DNA of 64,000 nt from an uncultured Collinsella sp. (GCA_934654775.1 CAKUGR010000001.1:248001-312000); one strand, 5' to 3'; shown: positions 33,075 to 41,887, counted from the first letter of the stretch. Program-made: numbers and translations. The notes: generated by a model not told the origin, from the sequence alone.

Positions 33075-33956
33075 TTACAGAATCTCAATCGTGAACGAGC
33101 GAACGACGGTCTCCTTGGGCTTGGCGACAAGGCAGCCGCGCTTGTGTTCAAGCACATCGTCCTCATCAGAGCAGGTCGAAAGGCCGCCCCAAGGCTCAAC
33201 TGCCACAAAATCGCCCTCGGGCTTGCTCCACACAATGAGATACGGGAAGCCCTCAAAACTCAGGCGAACGCCCTTGTCCTCCCCCTTCTTGGAAAGCGTG
33301 ACCTGACGGCTCTCGAGCACGTCAAAGATAGTCTCGGCAAAATCGAAAAGCTCGTGCGACAGCGGCAGGGTCTTTCCCACCATGGGGTTCTTGGAGCGGT
33401 TGGCCACGTCGATCAAACCGGTCGAGGGAACGGCGGTGCAAAGCTCCGCGGCCTCGTCCTTCTCAAACCGCAGCTCGTAGTCCGTATAGGCCTCGTCCTC
33501 GTCGAGCGGGCACCTAAAACCGGGATGTCCGCCAATAAAGAACGGCATGTCCTCGGTACCCTCGTTGGTCACCTCGTAGGAGACGCGCACGGCAGTGCCC
33601 TCGAGCGTGTAGCGGGCAACGAGCTTAAACGGATACGGATAGTCGCTCAGCAACGCGGCGTTATCCTCCGAAGCCAGGCACATCGCCAGCTCGCTCTCGC
33701 TTTGACTCAGCAGCTTCCACTCCTGCTTGCGCGCAAACCCGTGACGGGCGAGCTTCACGTGATGTCCGGCAAACGTCATGGCATTGCCATCGCGCAGGCC
33801 TCCGCAAATCGGGAAACAGATCGGTGCTTGACCGGACCACACGGCAGGGTCGCCCTGCCACAGATACTCGCGACCGTCGGCGTCGATTGAGGTGAACGAG
33901 CCGCCAGCCGTGGAAACCTTAATAGAAATCGAATCGTTGGAAAGAGCGTATTCCAT
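33075..33956 (-). CDS. lacX: LacX-like aldose 1-epimerase family protein, copy 2
   Basis: The 293-residue protein has the same length and motifs as the 13489 copy (AGGSFTSIDADGREYLWQG, FFIGGHPGFRCPL, VAVEPWGGLSTC). It precedes lacC2 by 59 bp, preserving the lacX-lacC order of the first cluster. It probably supports the tagatose-6-phosphate route; the exact substrate is unknown. Confidence 0.85.
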   Translation of the reverse strand: MEYALSNDSISIKVSTAGGSFTSIDADGREYLWQGDPAVWSGQAPICFPICGGLRDGNAMTFAGHHVKLARHGFARKQEWKLLSQSESELAMCLASEDNAALLSDYPYPFKLVARYTLEGTAVRVSYEVTNEGTEDMPFFIGGHPGFRCPLDEDEAYTDYELRFEKDEAAELCTAVPSTGLIDVANRSKNPMVGKTLPLSHELFDFAETIFDVLESRQVTLSKKGEDKGVRLSFEGFPYLIVWSKPEGDFVAVEPWGGLSTCSDEDDVLEHKRGCLVAKPKETVVRSFTIEIL

Positions 33957-34116
33957 TGCCCATCCTTTCGAACAACTGCTCTGTCATCGCTCGCAAGCAC
34001 CCGTCTCAGTCCTAGCCAAAAGACAAACCTGCACGTTCATCGATGTGTCCGGTATCCCAGCCATCCAACGGGGTACCATATTGACATTGACTTCATTACA
34101 GCTGAAAGGCCTTCTT

Positions 34117-34701
34117 ATGCGAACCATCATCCTCTACGCCTCGCGCCACCACGGCAACACGAAAAAGCTCGTGGACGCCATTGTCGAGGCGCATCCCGAA
34201 ATCGATACCCTCGACGTAAAGGCACTCGGTAAAAACGAGTACCCCGACCTGCACGAATACCATCTGATCGGCGTCGCCACGGGCATCTATTACTCCGAGA
34301 TCGACAAGGACATGGCACGCGTGCTCACGAACGTGCTGCAGCCGCAGGACAAGGTGTTTGGCCTTATGACCTACGGTGGCAAAAACAAGTGGTACGGCAA
34401 GGATATCGATGGCATCTGCCGCATGAGGCAGGCCATCTTTATGGGTGTCTACGGCTGCCCCGGCTTTGATACGTGGGGGCCGTTCAAGCTCGCCGGCGGT
34501 GTCCAAAAGGGACACCCGACCGCTGAGGAAATTAAGGGCGCCGTCGACTTCTTCGACAAGATCGAAGACGAGTATGGCGACATCATTGTCGAAGAGTACG
34601 CCAAGCGCGAGAAGCGCCTAGCATACGAGAAGGAGCATCCTGCGGGAGGCCTGGTGGCCGGCGTGAAGCGCACGGCAAAGAAGATCGCTAACAAGCTGTA
34701 A
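34117..34701 (+). CDS. flavodoxin-family protein
   Basis: The start at ATG 34117 is preceded by GAAAGG and gives 194 residues. Residues 1-160 form a flavodoxin fold, with the FMN phosphate loop SRHHGNTKKLVDAI and the flavin-contact region MTYGGKNKWYG. A Lys/Glu-rich C-terminal extension follows. It would carry electrons as a single-domain flavoprotein. It is transcribed against the surrounding amino-sugar genes, so a functional link is doubtful. Confidence 0.85.
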   Translation: MRTIILYASRHHGNTKKLVDAIVEAHPEIDTLDVKALGKNEYPDLHEYHLIGVATGIYYSEIDKDMARVLTNVLQPQDKVFGLMTYGGKNKWYGKDIDGICRMRQAIFMGVYGCPGFDTWGPFKLAGGVQKGHPTAEEIKGAVDFFDKIEDEYGDIIVEEYAKREKRLAYEKEHPAGGLVAGVKRTAKKIANKL

Positions 34702-34733
34702 CTGTGAAGGTACTTTTGAGCGTTTAACCCATA

Positions 34734-34768
34734 CGGCGGGTCCGAGCTGATTCGGGCCCGCCGTCTTT
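34734..34768. terminator. terminator between flavodoxin and nagA
   Basis: CGGCGGGTCCGA (34734-34745) pairs with 34752-34763 (one mismatch), followed by TCTTTTT. It lies between convergent genes. Confidence 0.8.
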
Positions 34769-34776
34769 TTCTATCG

Positions 34777-35946
34777 TTACTCGGTAAAGGCGTTGCCGAC
34801 GCTCTGGCCGCCAACGTAGGTCTCAACGAGGGTGAGCTCGTGGTCGAACACAACAAAGTCGGCGTCACGACCTGGCATGATGCTGCCGCACTTATCCTCG
34901 ATGTGCGCGGAACGAGCCGGCACCTCGGTCGCCATGCGAATGGCGATATCGGCGCTGGCGATGCCCCAGTCGACGATGTTCTTGACGCCCTGGGCGAGCG
35001 TGAGCACCGAACCGGCGATGCTCTTGCCGTCGGCGAGCCAGCACAGGTTGTCCTTCATGATGACATCCATGCCACCGCTGGTGTAGCTACCCTCGGGCAT
35101 GCCGCCGCAGCCCAGGCAGTCGGTGATAAGTACCGTGTGCTGCCAGCCCTTTGCCTGCAGCAGCGCCTTGATGGCGGCAGGGTTCACATGCTTGCCGTCG
35201 CAGATGATCTCGGCGTAGGTCTCGGGGGTGGTCATAGCGGCACCCACAACACCGGGCTCGCGATGATGCAGGCCGCGCTGGCCGTTGTAGGTGTGCGTAA
35301 AGCAGCTGGCACCGGCGTTGATAGCGGCGATGCACTCATCGTAGGTGGCATCGGAGTGGCCAATGCTAGTCACCACGCCCTTGGCGTTCAGGGCAGCAGC
35401 GTAGGCGGCGGCACCGTCACGCTCGGCGGCCATAGCGCTCTTGACGATGCGCCCACCGGCAGCCTCCTGCCACTGGTCGAAGATCTCCTCGGAGGGATCG
35501 ATCAGATAGGCGGGGTTCTGCGCACCCACGTGCTTCATGGTAAAGAAGGGGCCCTCCAGGTAGATGCCCTGGATGCGAGCACCGCAGAAGTCGGGGCCAC
35601 GGCCCTCGTCGGCCTGGGCGATGGCGGCGCAGGCATCCTTGATCTGCTCAACGCCGTCGGTAAACGTCGTGGGCAGCCAGCTGGTGGTGCCGCGACGGGC
35701 GAGCTCGGTCGAGCTGATATCGATGCCCTCAGGGTCGTTATCGGTAGTCGAGTGGTTATAGAAGCCATGGATGTGGGTGTCGACCATGCCCGGCGCGATC
35801 CACGATCCCGTGTAGTCCTTGATCTCGCAAGAGGGCTCATCGGCCTGCCAGGCGCCAAAGACGCCGTCCTCGACCATGAGATAGCCGCCCAGCTGCGGGC
35901 CTGCCGGCAAGAAGAACTTGTCAGCCTTAATTGCGTACGTGCTCAT
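34777..35946 (-). CDS. nagA: N-acetylglucosamine/galactosamine-6-phosphate deacetylase
   Basis: ATG 35946 with AAGGAG five bases upstream gives 389 residues. Amidohydrolase motifs are clear: VDTHIHGFYNHST (first metal site), YLEGPFF, TSIGHSDATYDEC, CFTHTYNGQRGLHHREPG and ITDCLGCGGMPEGSY, ending with GSIMPGRDADFVVFD. It removes the acetyl group from GlcNAc-6-phosphate or GalNAc-6-phosphate. Beside agaS and a mannose-family PTS, the AgaA role on GalNAc-6-phosphate is likely. Confidence 0.92.
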   Translation of the reverse strand: MSTYAIKADKFFLPAGPQLGGYLMVEDGVFGAWQADEPSCEIKDYTGSWIAPGMVDTHIHGFYNHSTTDNDPEGIDISSTELARRGTTSWLPTTFTDGVEQIKDACAAIAQADEGRGPDFCGARIQGIYLEGPFFTMKHVGAQNPAYLIDPSEEIFDQWQEAAGGRIVKSAMAAERDGAAAYAAALNAKGVVTSIGHSDATYDECIAAINAGASCFTHTYNGQRGLHHREPGVVGAAMTTPETYAEIICDGKHVNPAAIKALLQAKGWQHTVLITDCLGCGGMPEGSYTSGGMDVIMKDNLCWLADGKSIAGSVLTLAQGVKNIVDWGIASADIAIRMATEVPARSAHIEDKCGSIMPGRDADFVVFDHELTLVETYVGGQSVGNAFTE

Positions 35947-36006
35947 ATGCACTCCTTGCTTCTAAAGCAGTTAACTGTGGTGATGCTTATACCCAGCTCA
36001 CGTAAA

Positions 36007-36045
36007 ACAAAAAGCGCCCGCCCGCCGTTATGAGCGGACGGGCGC
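36007..36045 (-). terminator. terminator of agaS
   Basis: GCGCCCGCCCGC (36014-36025) pairs with 36034-36045 (one mismatch); the minus strand continues with a T-rich run. Confidence 0.78.
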
Positions 36046-36063
36046 CCTTACAGGGGGACGCGA

Positions 36064-37230
36064 TTAAGCGGTGAAGGGGTGAATCGTCACGCCCTTAACC
36101 ACGCGGTTGACCGTGCCGGTGGGGCTCGGCGTATCGGGCGTGTTGCCCACGCGCACGGAGTTGAGCAGGCTGATGGCCTGGGCAAACATCACGAACGGCA
36201 GGGCGAGGTAACCCTCGGGGAGTGCCTCATAGCCCTTAAAGGTGAAAGACTCGCCCTCGTAGACGGTAGCGCCATCCTGCTGAACGGCAACGGTGTGCTG
36301 AGCGATCTTGTCGCCACCGATCTCGTTGAGGATGTCGATATCGTACTGACGGGTGTAGGCGTCGTTGTTGACGAACACGAAGACGAGCGTCTTATCGTCG
36401 ACGAAGGACTTAGGTCCGTGACGATAGCCCATGGAGGTGTCGTAGGAAGTAGCAACCAGACCGTGAGCGAGCTCGAGGATCTTGAGCTGGCTCTCCTGGG
36501 CAAGGCCACCAAAGGAGCCGGAGCCCAGGTAGGTCACGCGGTTGAAGTCGCCAGCGAGGTAGTCGGCAACCTCGGGCTCGCGAGCGATAACCTCTTCGCC
36601 CATCTTGGCGATGGTCTCGACCCACTCGGCCTTCTGCTCATCGGAAGCCTCGTCAAAGATGAGGGTGGAGAGCAGGGTCATGCAGGTGTAAGAACCGGTC
36701 ATGGCGAAGCCCTTGTCGTTGGCGCGCGGGATGAGCAGCGTCAGCGCATTGGGGTCATCGGCGGACTCGACGGCCAGCTTGCCCTCGGGAGCGCAGGTGA
36801 TGTTGAGGAACTTGACGTTGTGGACGAGCTCCTTGGCAACGGCGACGGCGGCAAGGCTCTCGGGGCTGTTGCCAGAACGGGCGAAGGAAACCACGAGCGT
36901 GGGATCCTCGGCGCGCAGGAAGTCACGCGGAGCGCTCACGATGTCGGTCGTGGCGATGGGCTTAAAGTCGTAGAGATCAGTGTTGCCGGCGTGACGCAGG
37001 TACGGAGCGCAGGTATCGCCCACATAGTCAGAAGTACCGGCACCAGTGAAGACAACGGACAGACGGCCCTCGCCCATGGCGCGAGCCTCGGCCAGGAAGG
37101 CCTCGATGGCCTCCTTGTTCTCGCGGTAGATGTTGAGCGTATCACGCCAAAGCTCGGGCTGCTGGGCAATCTCGGCCGTGGTGATCTGGGCGCCGAGCTC
37201 GGTGAGCTCCTCGACACTCTTCTCGAACAT
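36064..37230 (-). CDS. agaS: galactosamine-6-phosphate deaminase/isomerase AgaS
   Basis: The 388-residue protein has two SIS domains. SIS1 carries VFTGAGTSDYVGD and VVSFARSGNSPESLAA; SIS2 carries YLGSGSFGGLAQE and TSMGYRHGPKSFVDD. The length and sequence match AgaS (about 384 residues). AgaS converts galactosamine-6-phosphate to tagatose-6-phosphate and ammonia. A GntR-type operator lies just upstream (37292-37305). Confidence 0.92.
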   Translation of the reverse strand: MFEKSVEELTELGAQITTAEIAQQPELWRDTLNIYRENKEAIEAFLAEARAMGEGRLSVVFTGAGTSDYVGDTCAPYLRHAGNTDLYDFKPIATTDIVSAPRDFLRAEDPTLVVSFARSGNSPESLAAVAVAKELVHNVKFLNITCAPEGKLAVESADDPNALTLLIPRANDKGFAMTGSYTCMTLLSTLIFDEASDEQKAEWVETIAKMGEEVIAREPEVADYLAGDFNRVTYLGSGSFGGLAQESQLKILELAHGLVATSYDTSMGYRHGPKSFVDDKTLVFVFVNNDAYTRQYDIDILNEIGGDKIAQHTVAVQQDGATVYEGESFTFKGYEALPEGYLALPFVMFAQAISLLNSVRVGNTPDTPSPTGTVNRVVKGVTIHPFTA

Positions 37231-37291
37231 TTCTAATACCTCTCTCTAGAAGTAATCCTCTGACGTGCAATTATACACTTCGGTTGGTTAT

Positions 37292-37305
37292 CTGGTAGTA
37301 ACCAG
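37292..37305. promoter_or_regulatory. GntR (AgaR-like) operator upstream of agaS
   Basis: CTGGT-AGTA-ACCAG is a perfect 5-bp dyad in the gap between agaS and the GntR gene. The same core TGGTAGTAACCA occurs before the PTS operon at 41582, and the half-site pattern resembles the TGGT...ACCA sites of NagR/DasR-type regulators. Confidence 0.65.
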
Positions 37306-37344
37306 TTAAATGCAAAGAATCATCACATGAAACCACTGGGGACG

Positions 37345-38076
37345 CTAAACGTTGCGCTGGTGATAAACCTTGTATTTAAACTGATCGGCACGAGCAACCG
37401 AGAGGGTATACTCCACAACCTCGTTTGACTCGTTATACGTAGTCCTGACCAAATCGAGCACGGGCGAGCCCTCGACGATGCCCAAGAGATGGGCGTCGGT
37501 GGGACGGGCTATGCTCGCATAGAACTCCTCTTCGGCCACGCGTATCTTTTGCTGAAAGTCTTGTTCAATCACATCGTAAAGCGGCTTGCGCTCCAGAAGC
37601 GGTCGCTTGAGAGACAGAAATTGACGAACCGGTAGATAGCTGCGTTCGACCATCATGGGCATGTTGTCGGCAGAGCGAAGGCGCTTGAGCTTAAAGATAC
37701 GGTCACCGATGCGGCATCCCATATGCTCGGCCAGATTCTTATCGGCCTCCATCTCGCAAAACTCGAGAATCGTAGTCTCTGGATCGCGACCCATCGCACG
37801 CATCTGCTCGGTAAAGCTGTAGGACTGCATAAGGTTGGTTGCTTTTGCCGAACGGTCGGTCACAAAGGTACCGCGACCGTGCTGCCGAACCACCAGTCCC
37901 AAACGCTCCAGCTCCTGCAGAGCCAGACGTACCGTGGTGCGCGAGAGACCATAGCGCTCCGAAAGTTCGCGCTCGGAAGGAATCATGTCACCGGCGTGAT
38001 ATTCGTGGTCAATCTTTTCGGTCAGAATATCGACCAGCTGATCGTACAGCGGTTGCTTGCGCGCTCCGATCGCCAT
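37345..38076 (-). CDS. GntR/HutC-family repressor of the GalNAc genes (AgaR/NagR-like)
   Basis: The 243-residue protein has a GntR winged helix (residues ~8-75: PLYDQLVDILTEKI, MIPSERELSERYGLSRTTVRLALQEL, GRGTFV) and a UTRA effector domain (residues ~90-240, with VERSYLP and YDVIEQDF). UTRA domains of this group sense GlcNAc-6-phosphate or GalN-6-phosphate. It lies between agaS and the PTS operon, and TGGTAGTAACCA sites precede both. Autoregulation is possible. Confidence 0.88.
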   Translation of the reverse strand: MAIGARKQPLYDQLVDILTEKIDHEYHAGDMIPSERELSERYGLSRTTVRLALQELERLGLVVRQHGRGTFVTDRSAKATNLMQSYSFTEQMRAMGRDPETTILEFCEMEADKNLAEHMGCRIGDRIFKLKRLRSADNMPMMVERSYLPVRQFLSLKRPLLERKPLYDVIEQDFQQKIRVAEEEFYASIARPTDAHLLGIVEGSPVLDLVRTTYNESNEVVEYTLSVARADQFKYKVYHQRNV

Positions 38077-38156
38077 CCTATCCTCCCTTTTGCTCGAATT
38101 CAGCTACTACTTAGGGTGTTTAGCATTATCTGACTGCTACACCCGAATCATCAAGA

Positions 38157-38194
38157 AAACAAAAGCCGCGCGCTCTTTCGAGCACGCGGCTTTT
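38157..38194 (-). terminator. terminator of the PTS operon
   Basis: AAAAGCCGCGCGCTC (38161-38175) pairs with 38180-38194 (one mismatch), with T residues on the minus strand, 67 bp behind the IID stop. Confidence 0.83.
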
Positions 38195-38260
38195 AACATA
38201 CACACGGCTTAAGGGGTCGGGGTGTGAGCCGCGTAGGGACACACCCCTCAAGCTAGAGCC

Positions 38261-39343
38261 TTACCAGATGCTCGGCCAGAGACCAAGCGGGCCAGCGCCC
38301 AGGATGCCCAGCACGAAGAGCAGGAGAATGCCCTTGGTCGGGGTCCAGCTGTGCTTAGCGAACATGTAGTAAAGCAGCAGCGTAAGCAGCAGCGGGACGA
38401 GCTTGGGGACGATGGTGTTGAGGGTGTCGGCAACGGAGAAGTTGACCGGATCCTCGGTAACGGTGCCGTAGGTGACGGACTCCATGCCGTTACCCAGATC
38501 GGTGACGCCGCACGGGACAGCATTGCCGTCGGCATCGGTGGCGGTGAGGGCGTCGCCGTCCTCATTAGTCATGGCGATGGTGCCGGCCTCGGCGGTCTCG
38601 GTGTCGATGCCCTCCATACCGGTGAAGTTCTCGGCCTCCTTCTCGGAGACGATCACGGTAGTAGCGGACAGGCCACGAGTGGTGCCGTTGGGGATCTGGA
38701 GGTTGATCTGGGTGCCACCCATGGTGACGACCAGGCAACCGACGACGAAGACGCCCATGATGGAAGCGGCGCGGGTGAAGGCCTGCATGTTGGCGGTCAG
38801 AGCGTCAATGGCGCTGGTGCCAAGCTTGTAGGACCAGTTCATAAGCCAGAAGCGCAGAGCGAACTGGACGGCGTTGAAGATCACCAGGAAGATGATCGGC
38901 GCAGCGGCGTTGCCGTTGATGGCCATGTTGGAGGTGATGCCGGCCGTGATAGGCACGAGCGTCAGCCAGAACAGGGCGTCACCGATACCACCAAGCGGGC
39001 CCATTGCGGCGACGCGGACGGCGCGGATCGTGGGGATGTCAACCTTGTTCTGCTCGAGCGAAAGCACGATGCCCATAACAAAGGTGACGAGGAACGGGTG
39101 GGTGTTGAAGAACTCCAGGTTGTGGCTCATGGAAGCCGCGAGGTCGTTCTTGTTGGTGTGGATCTTCTCCAGACCGGGGATGATGGAGTAGAGCCAGCCA
39201 GCAGCCTGCATACGCTCGTAGTTGAACGATGCCTGCAGGAAGCAGGAGCGCCAAGCCATCTTGTTGAGGGTCTTCTGGTCGAGCTGCGGAGCAGGAGTGA
39301 GATCCTCGTAGTGCTCCGGGATCACATACTCATTAGATGCCAT
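38261..39343 (-). CDS. PTS mannose/GalNAc-family EIID
   Basis: ATG 39343 with GGAGGTGA upstream gives about 360 residues. EIID features include WRSCFLQASFNYERMQAAGWLYS, MGPLGGIGDALFW and a C-terminal membrane helix region (LVPLLLTLLLYYMFAK). Compared with usual ~275-residue IIDs there is an extra acidic Thr/Gly-rich insert of roughly 80-90 residues (about residues 225-310). The gene overlaps IIC by 11 bp. Confidence 0.88.
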   Translation of the reverse strand: MASNEYVIPEHYEDLTPAPQLDQKTLNKMAWRSCFLQASFNYERMQAAGWLYSIIPGLEKIHTNKNDLAASMSHNLEFFNTHPFLVTFVMGIVLSLEQNKVDIPTIRAVRVAAMGPLGGIGDALFWLTLVPITAGITSNMAINGNAAAPIIFLVIFNAVQFALRFWLMNWSYKLGTSAIDALTANMQAFTRAASIMGVFVVGCLVVTMGGTQINLQIPNGTTRGLSATTVIVSEKEAENFTGMEGIDTETAEAGTIAMTNEDGDALTATDADGNAVPCGVTDLGNGMESVTYGTVTEDPVNFSVADTLNTIVPKLVPLLLTLLLYYMFAKHSWTPTKGILLLFVLGILGAGPLGLWPSIW

Positions 39344-40133
39344 CTTCGAAGTCACCTCCGTCAGAAACAGCTGCACCCTTCAGCTCGGTCTGCTGCTGGA
39401 AGTCCCAGAAAGCGATGCCGAAGCCGATGAGAGCAAGGATGAGCAGGGCAGGGGTTGCCAGAGAATCGTTGGCAACGGTGATGAGCGCGAGGCCAAAGCC
39501 CATGAGGAAGAAGCCCCACATATCGCGGTTCATCATAACCTTGAGCAGGACGGCGAAGCCGACGAAGCGCATCATGCCGCCTGCAGCGGAGAGACCGGTC
39601 TGCAGCCAGGTCGGGATGGCGGAAGCGATGGTCTGACCGATGGTGGCGCCAGCGATGAAGAACAGGGTGACGACGACAGCGAAGATCAGGCCGAGCAGAG
39701 CCATGGCGAAGTAGTTCAGACGCTCGATACCCTTGGTGTCAGCGTTGTGAGCCATGTTGTCCGCGGAGGACATAAGCGGCGACATAAGCGTGAAGACCAG
39801 GGTGACGCCGAGCTGGCCGAGCAGAGCGAACGGAATGGCAAGGCCGACAGCCGCGTTGGGCTCGAGGCCCGTGGCGATTGCGAGAATGGCTGCCATGATG
39901 CCGCCGATAACGGCGTTAGGCGGCTGAGCGCCTCCGATCGGCATGTTGCCGATCGTCATGAGCTGATAGGTACCACCCACGAGAAGACCGGTGTTGAGGT
40001 CGCCAAGGATAAGACCGATGACGGCGCCGGTGACGATGGGCTGATAGAGAGACTCGAGGAAGTTGAACTGGTCGATTGCCGCGATGAACGTGACGACGAA
40101 GACCAGAGCGACCTGGATGATCGAGTATTCCAT
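39333..40133 (-). CDS. PTS mannose/GalNAc-family EIIC
   Basis: ATG 40133 with AAAGGAGGAG upstream gives 266 residues. Multiple membrane helices and the family motif GGTYQLMTIGNMPIGGAQPPN are present. With IID it forms the sugar channel of the mannose-family PTS. It lies 88 bp behind IIB and overlaps IID by 11 bp. Confidence 0.92.
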   Translation of the reverse strand: MEYSIIQVALVFVVTFIAAIDQFNFLESLYQPIVTGAVIGLILGDLNTGLLVGGTYQLMTIGNMPIGGAQPPNAVIGGIMAAILAIATGLEPNAAVGLAIPFALLGQLGVTLVFTLMSPLMSSADNMAHNADTKGIERLNYFAMALLGLIFAVVVTLFFIAGATIGQTIASAIPTWLQTGLSAAGGMMRFVGFAVLLKVMMNRDMWGFFLMGFGLALITVANDSLATPALLILALIGFGIAFWDFQQQTELKGAAVSDGGDFEDGI

Positions 40134-40220
40134 CTTGCTCCTCCTTTCAAAATGTATGTACGCACTTGGATTCACGTACAGAATGTCAGGGTTTCATTCC
40201 TGACAACGTGGATACGAGGA

Positions 40221-40703
40221 TTACGAGAAGAGCTTGCTCGTGTCCTCAACAGGCGTGCTCGGAACGCGCCTGATCTCCAACTCCACCCCCAATTCCTGCA
40301 GCTCTTTAAACGCAGCGACATCCTCGTCGTTAACTGCGACGGAGGTGGCGACTTGGCGCTTTCCTTCCGACATGTGCATGTTGCCGATGTTTACCTTCTT
40401 TATAGGCACACCGCCCTTGACGAGCGTAAGCACGTCTTCCGGTGTTTCGGCCACGATGAAGATCTTCTGGCGCGGGCTCGCCTTGCCAATGACGTCGATG
40501 GTCTTCTGCAGAGAGAAGAAACGCGTAGCGACGCCGGTGGGAGCGGCCATCTTCATGAGGTTCTGGCGCATGGTGTTGGTCGACACGTCGTCATTGGCGA
40601 CGAGGATGAGGTTGGAGCCCAGGGTGGAGTTCCACTGGGTGGCAACCTGACCATGAACCAGTCGGTTATCGATGCGGGTAAGAAGAATGTTGGGTTCTGC
40701 CAT
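40221..40703 (-). CDS. PTS mannose/GalNAc-family EIIB
   Basis: The 160-residue cytosolic IIB has the phosphorylated His17 in LLTRIDNRLVHGQV, plus VANDDVS and LVKGGVPIKKVNIGNMH. It passes phosphate from IIA to the sugar. It lies 37 bp behind the YajC-like gene. The paralogue at 30478 has Tyr instead of His17. Confidence 0.92.
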   Translation of the reverse strand: MAEPNILLTRIDNRLVHGQVATQWNSTLGSNLILVANDDVSTNTMRQNLMKMAAPTGVATRFFSLQKTIDVIGKASPRQKIFIVAETPEDVLTLVKGGVPIKKVNIGNMHMSEGKRQVATSVAVNDEDVAAFKELQELGVELEIRRVPSTPVEDTSKLFS

Positions 40704-40739
40704 GTTGATCAGCTTCCTTTCGTTGATTGCTGACGACAG

Positions 40740-41021
40740 TTACTTGATCTCCTGAATCGCGTAACGCGAGACATCTACGACGGCACCGGATCGAACTTTG
40801 ATTTGGACCTTATCGCCTTCGATGCCCTTGACGGTTCCGTAGATACCGCCGGCGAAAAGGACCTCCTGACCCGGCTTGAGCTCGGTGTGCAGCTCTTTGA
40901 AGTACTTCTGCTTCTTCTTCATGTTGATCTGAGACCAGATAGTGTAAATGACACCCATGATGACGAGCAGACCCAAAAGAGCGACCGAGGAGCTCAGGAC
41001 GCTGGCTCCGAAATCGGCCAT
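40740..41021 (-). CDS. YajC-like small membrane protein within the PTS operon
   Basis: The 93-residue protein has one N-terminal membrane helix (VALLGLLVIMGVIYTIW, about 12-30), a basic stretch MKKKQKYFKEL and the YajC beta-domain (LKPGQEVLFAGGIYGTVKGI, then VQIKVRSGAVVDVSR). YajC normally belongs to the Sec accessory complex beside secDF. Here it is coupled to IIA by a TAATG overlap and followed by IIB, so it is probably a PTS-dedicated paralogue; its role there is unknown. Confidence 0.85.
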   Translation of the reverse strand: MADFGASVLSSSVALLGLLVIMGVIYTIWSQINMKKKQKYFKELHTELKPGQEVLFAGGIYGTVKGIEGDKVQIKVRSGAVVDVSRYAIQEIK

Positions 41022-41464
41022 TAGATGCCGTCCTCGTCGCCGAAGATATCCTCTTCCTCGGCACCAGCAACGGAGGCGACCGTCTGGGCGGTGATGCCCG
41101 TCTGGCCAACGGTCACCGCCTGCTCGCCAAGCTCGGCGAGCGTGGCATTGCCGCGGAGGAACAGGAGCTCAATAACCATGGGAAGGTTGGTGCCGGTCAG
41201 AACCTCGACGTTGTCGACATCCTGGGCAATCATCATCGACTGATTGAAGGGGGTACCGCCAAGCAGGTCGGTAAAGACGAGCACGCCATCGCACTCCTCA
41301 CGCATAGCGGTAATGGCGGCGCGAAGATCCTCACCGTAGGAGGCAGCCTGGTCGCCCTCGAAAGGAACGACGGTAAAAGCGGGCTGGTCGCCAGCGACCA
41401 TAGCGATAGCGCTTGCAAGGCCGGGTGCAAACTGTCCATGACCGGTAAGAATAAAGCCAACCAT
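41021..41464 (-). CDS. PTS mannose/GalNAc-family EIIA
   Basis: The 147-residue protein has the IIA-Man fold: FILTGHGQFAPGL with phosphorylated His9, FEGDQAASYGEDL and VFTDLLGGTPFNQS. First gene of the operon IIA-yajC-IIB-IIC-IID. The C-terminus is extended and acidic (GAEEEDIFGDEDG). Confidence 0.92.
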   Translation of the reverse strand: MVGFILTGHGQFAPGLASAIAMVAGDQPAFTVVPFEGDQAASYGEDLRAAITAMREECDGVLVFTDLLGGTPFNQSMMIAQDVDNVEVLTGTNLPMVIELLFLRGNATLAELGEQAVTVGQTGITAQTVASVAGAEEEDIFGDEDGI

Positions 41465-41563
41465 TCAAATTTCCCTTCCGAAGGTGTGTACGATCTGAGT
41501 TCGATGGTTTTCGGAAGCCAGCGGGCGGGTGCCCTTAAAGCTTCTTGGAAAGCGTTCTTTGAA

Positions 41564-41594
41564 GACCAGTGGTCTCTCAACTGGTAGTAACCAC
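41564..41594. promoter_or_regulatory. GntR (AgaR-like) operator upstream of the PTS operon
   Basis: CTGGTAGTAACCAC at 41581-41594 shares 13 of 14 bases with the agaS site, and a second dyad GACCA-G-TGGTC lies at 41564-41574. They are about 100-130 bp before the IIA start, near a TATAGT box (minus strand, 41611-41616). Confidence 0.6.
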
Positions 41595-41667
41595 GTGACG
41601 TGTTGTTGTCACTATATCACCCCAGAAGAGGTCGCTTTCGTTGATTCATACAGTAAAACGTTTTTGC

Positions 41668-41699
41668 ACCGCTCACGGCAAAAAATCGACCGTTTACCG
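41668..41699 (+). promoter_or_regulatory. 21-bp tandem motif, copy 6 (GalNAc PTS upstream)
   Basis: ACCGCTCA at 41668 and ACCGTTTA at 41689, 21 bp apart, with AAAATCG between. Confidence 0.6.
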
Positions 41700-41887
41700 C
41701 TCGTTAACACTTCTACCTGCGGTTTTGAAATCGTTTCGAAATGATTCGGCGTCTGATCGGGTCTTGCTCTGCGTCTAAACAACGTAGGGTGGCTAAAAAT
41801 AGCATGTAGAAAAATTGCAGGTCATTATGAAGATTTGTGAATTGGTCTTTTTAACTTAATACCAGTTAGAACCAGTTTTGAGATTAT

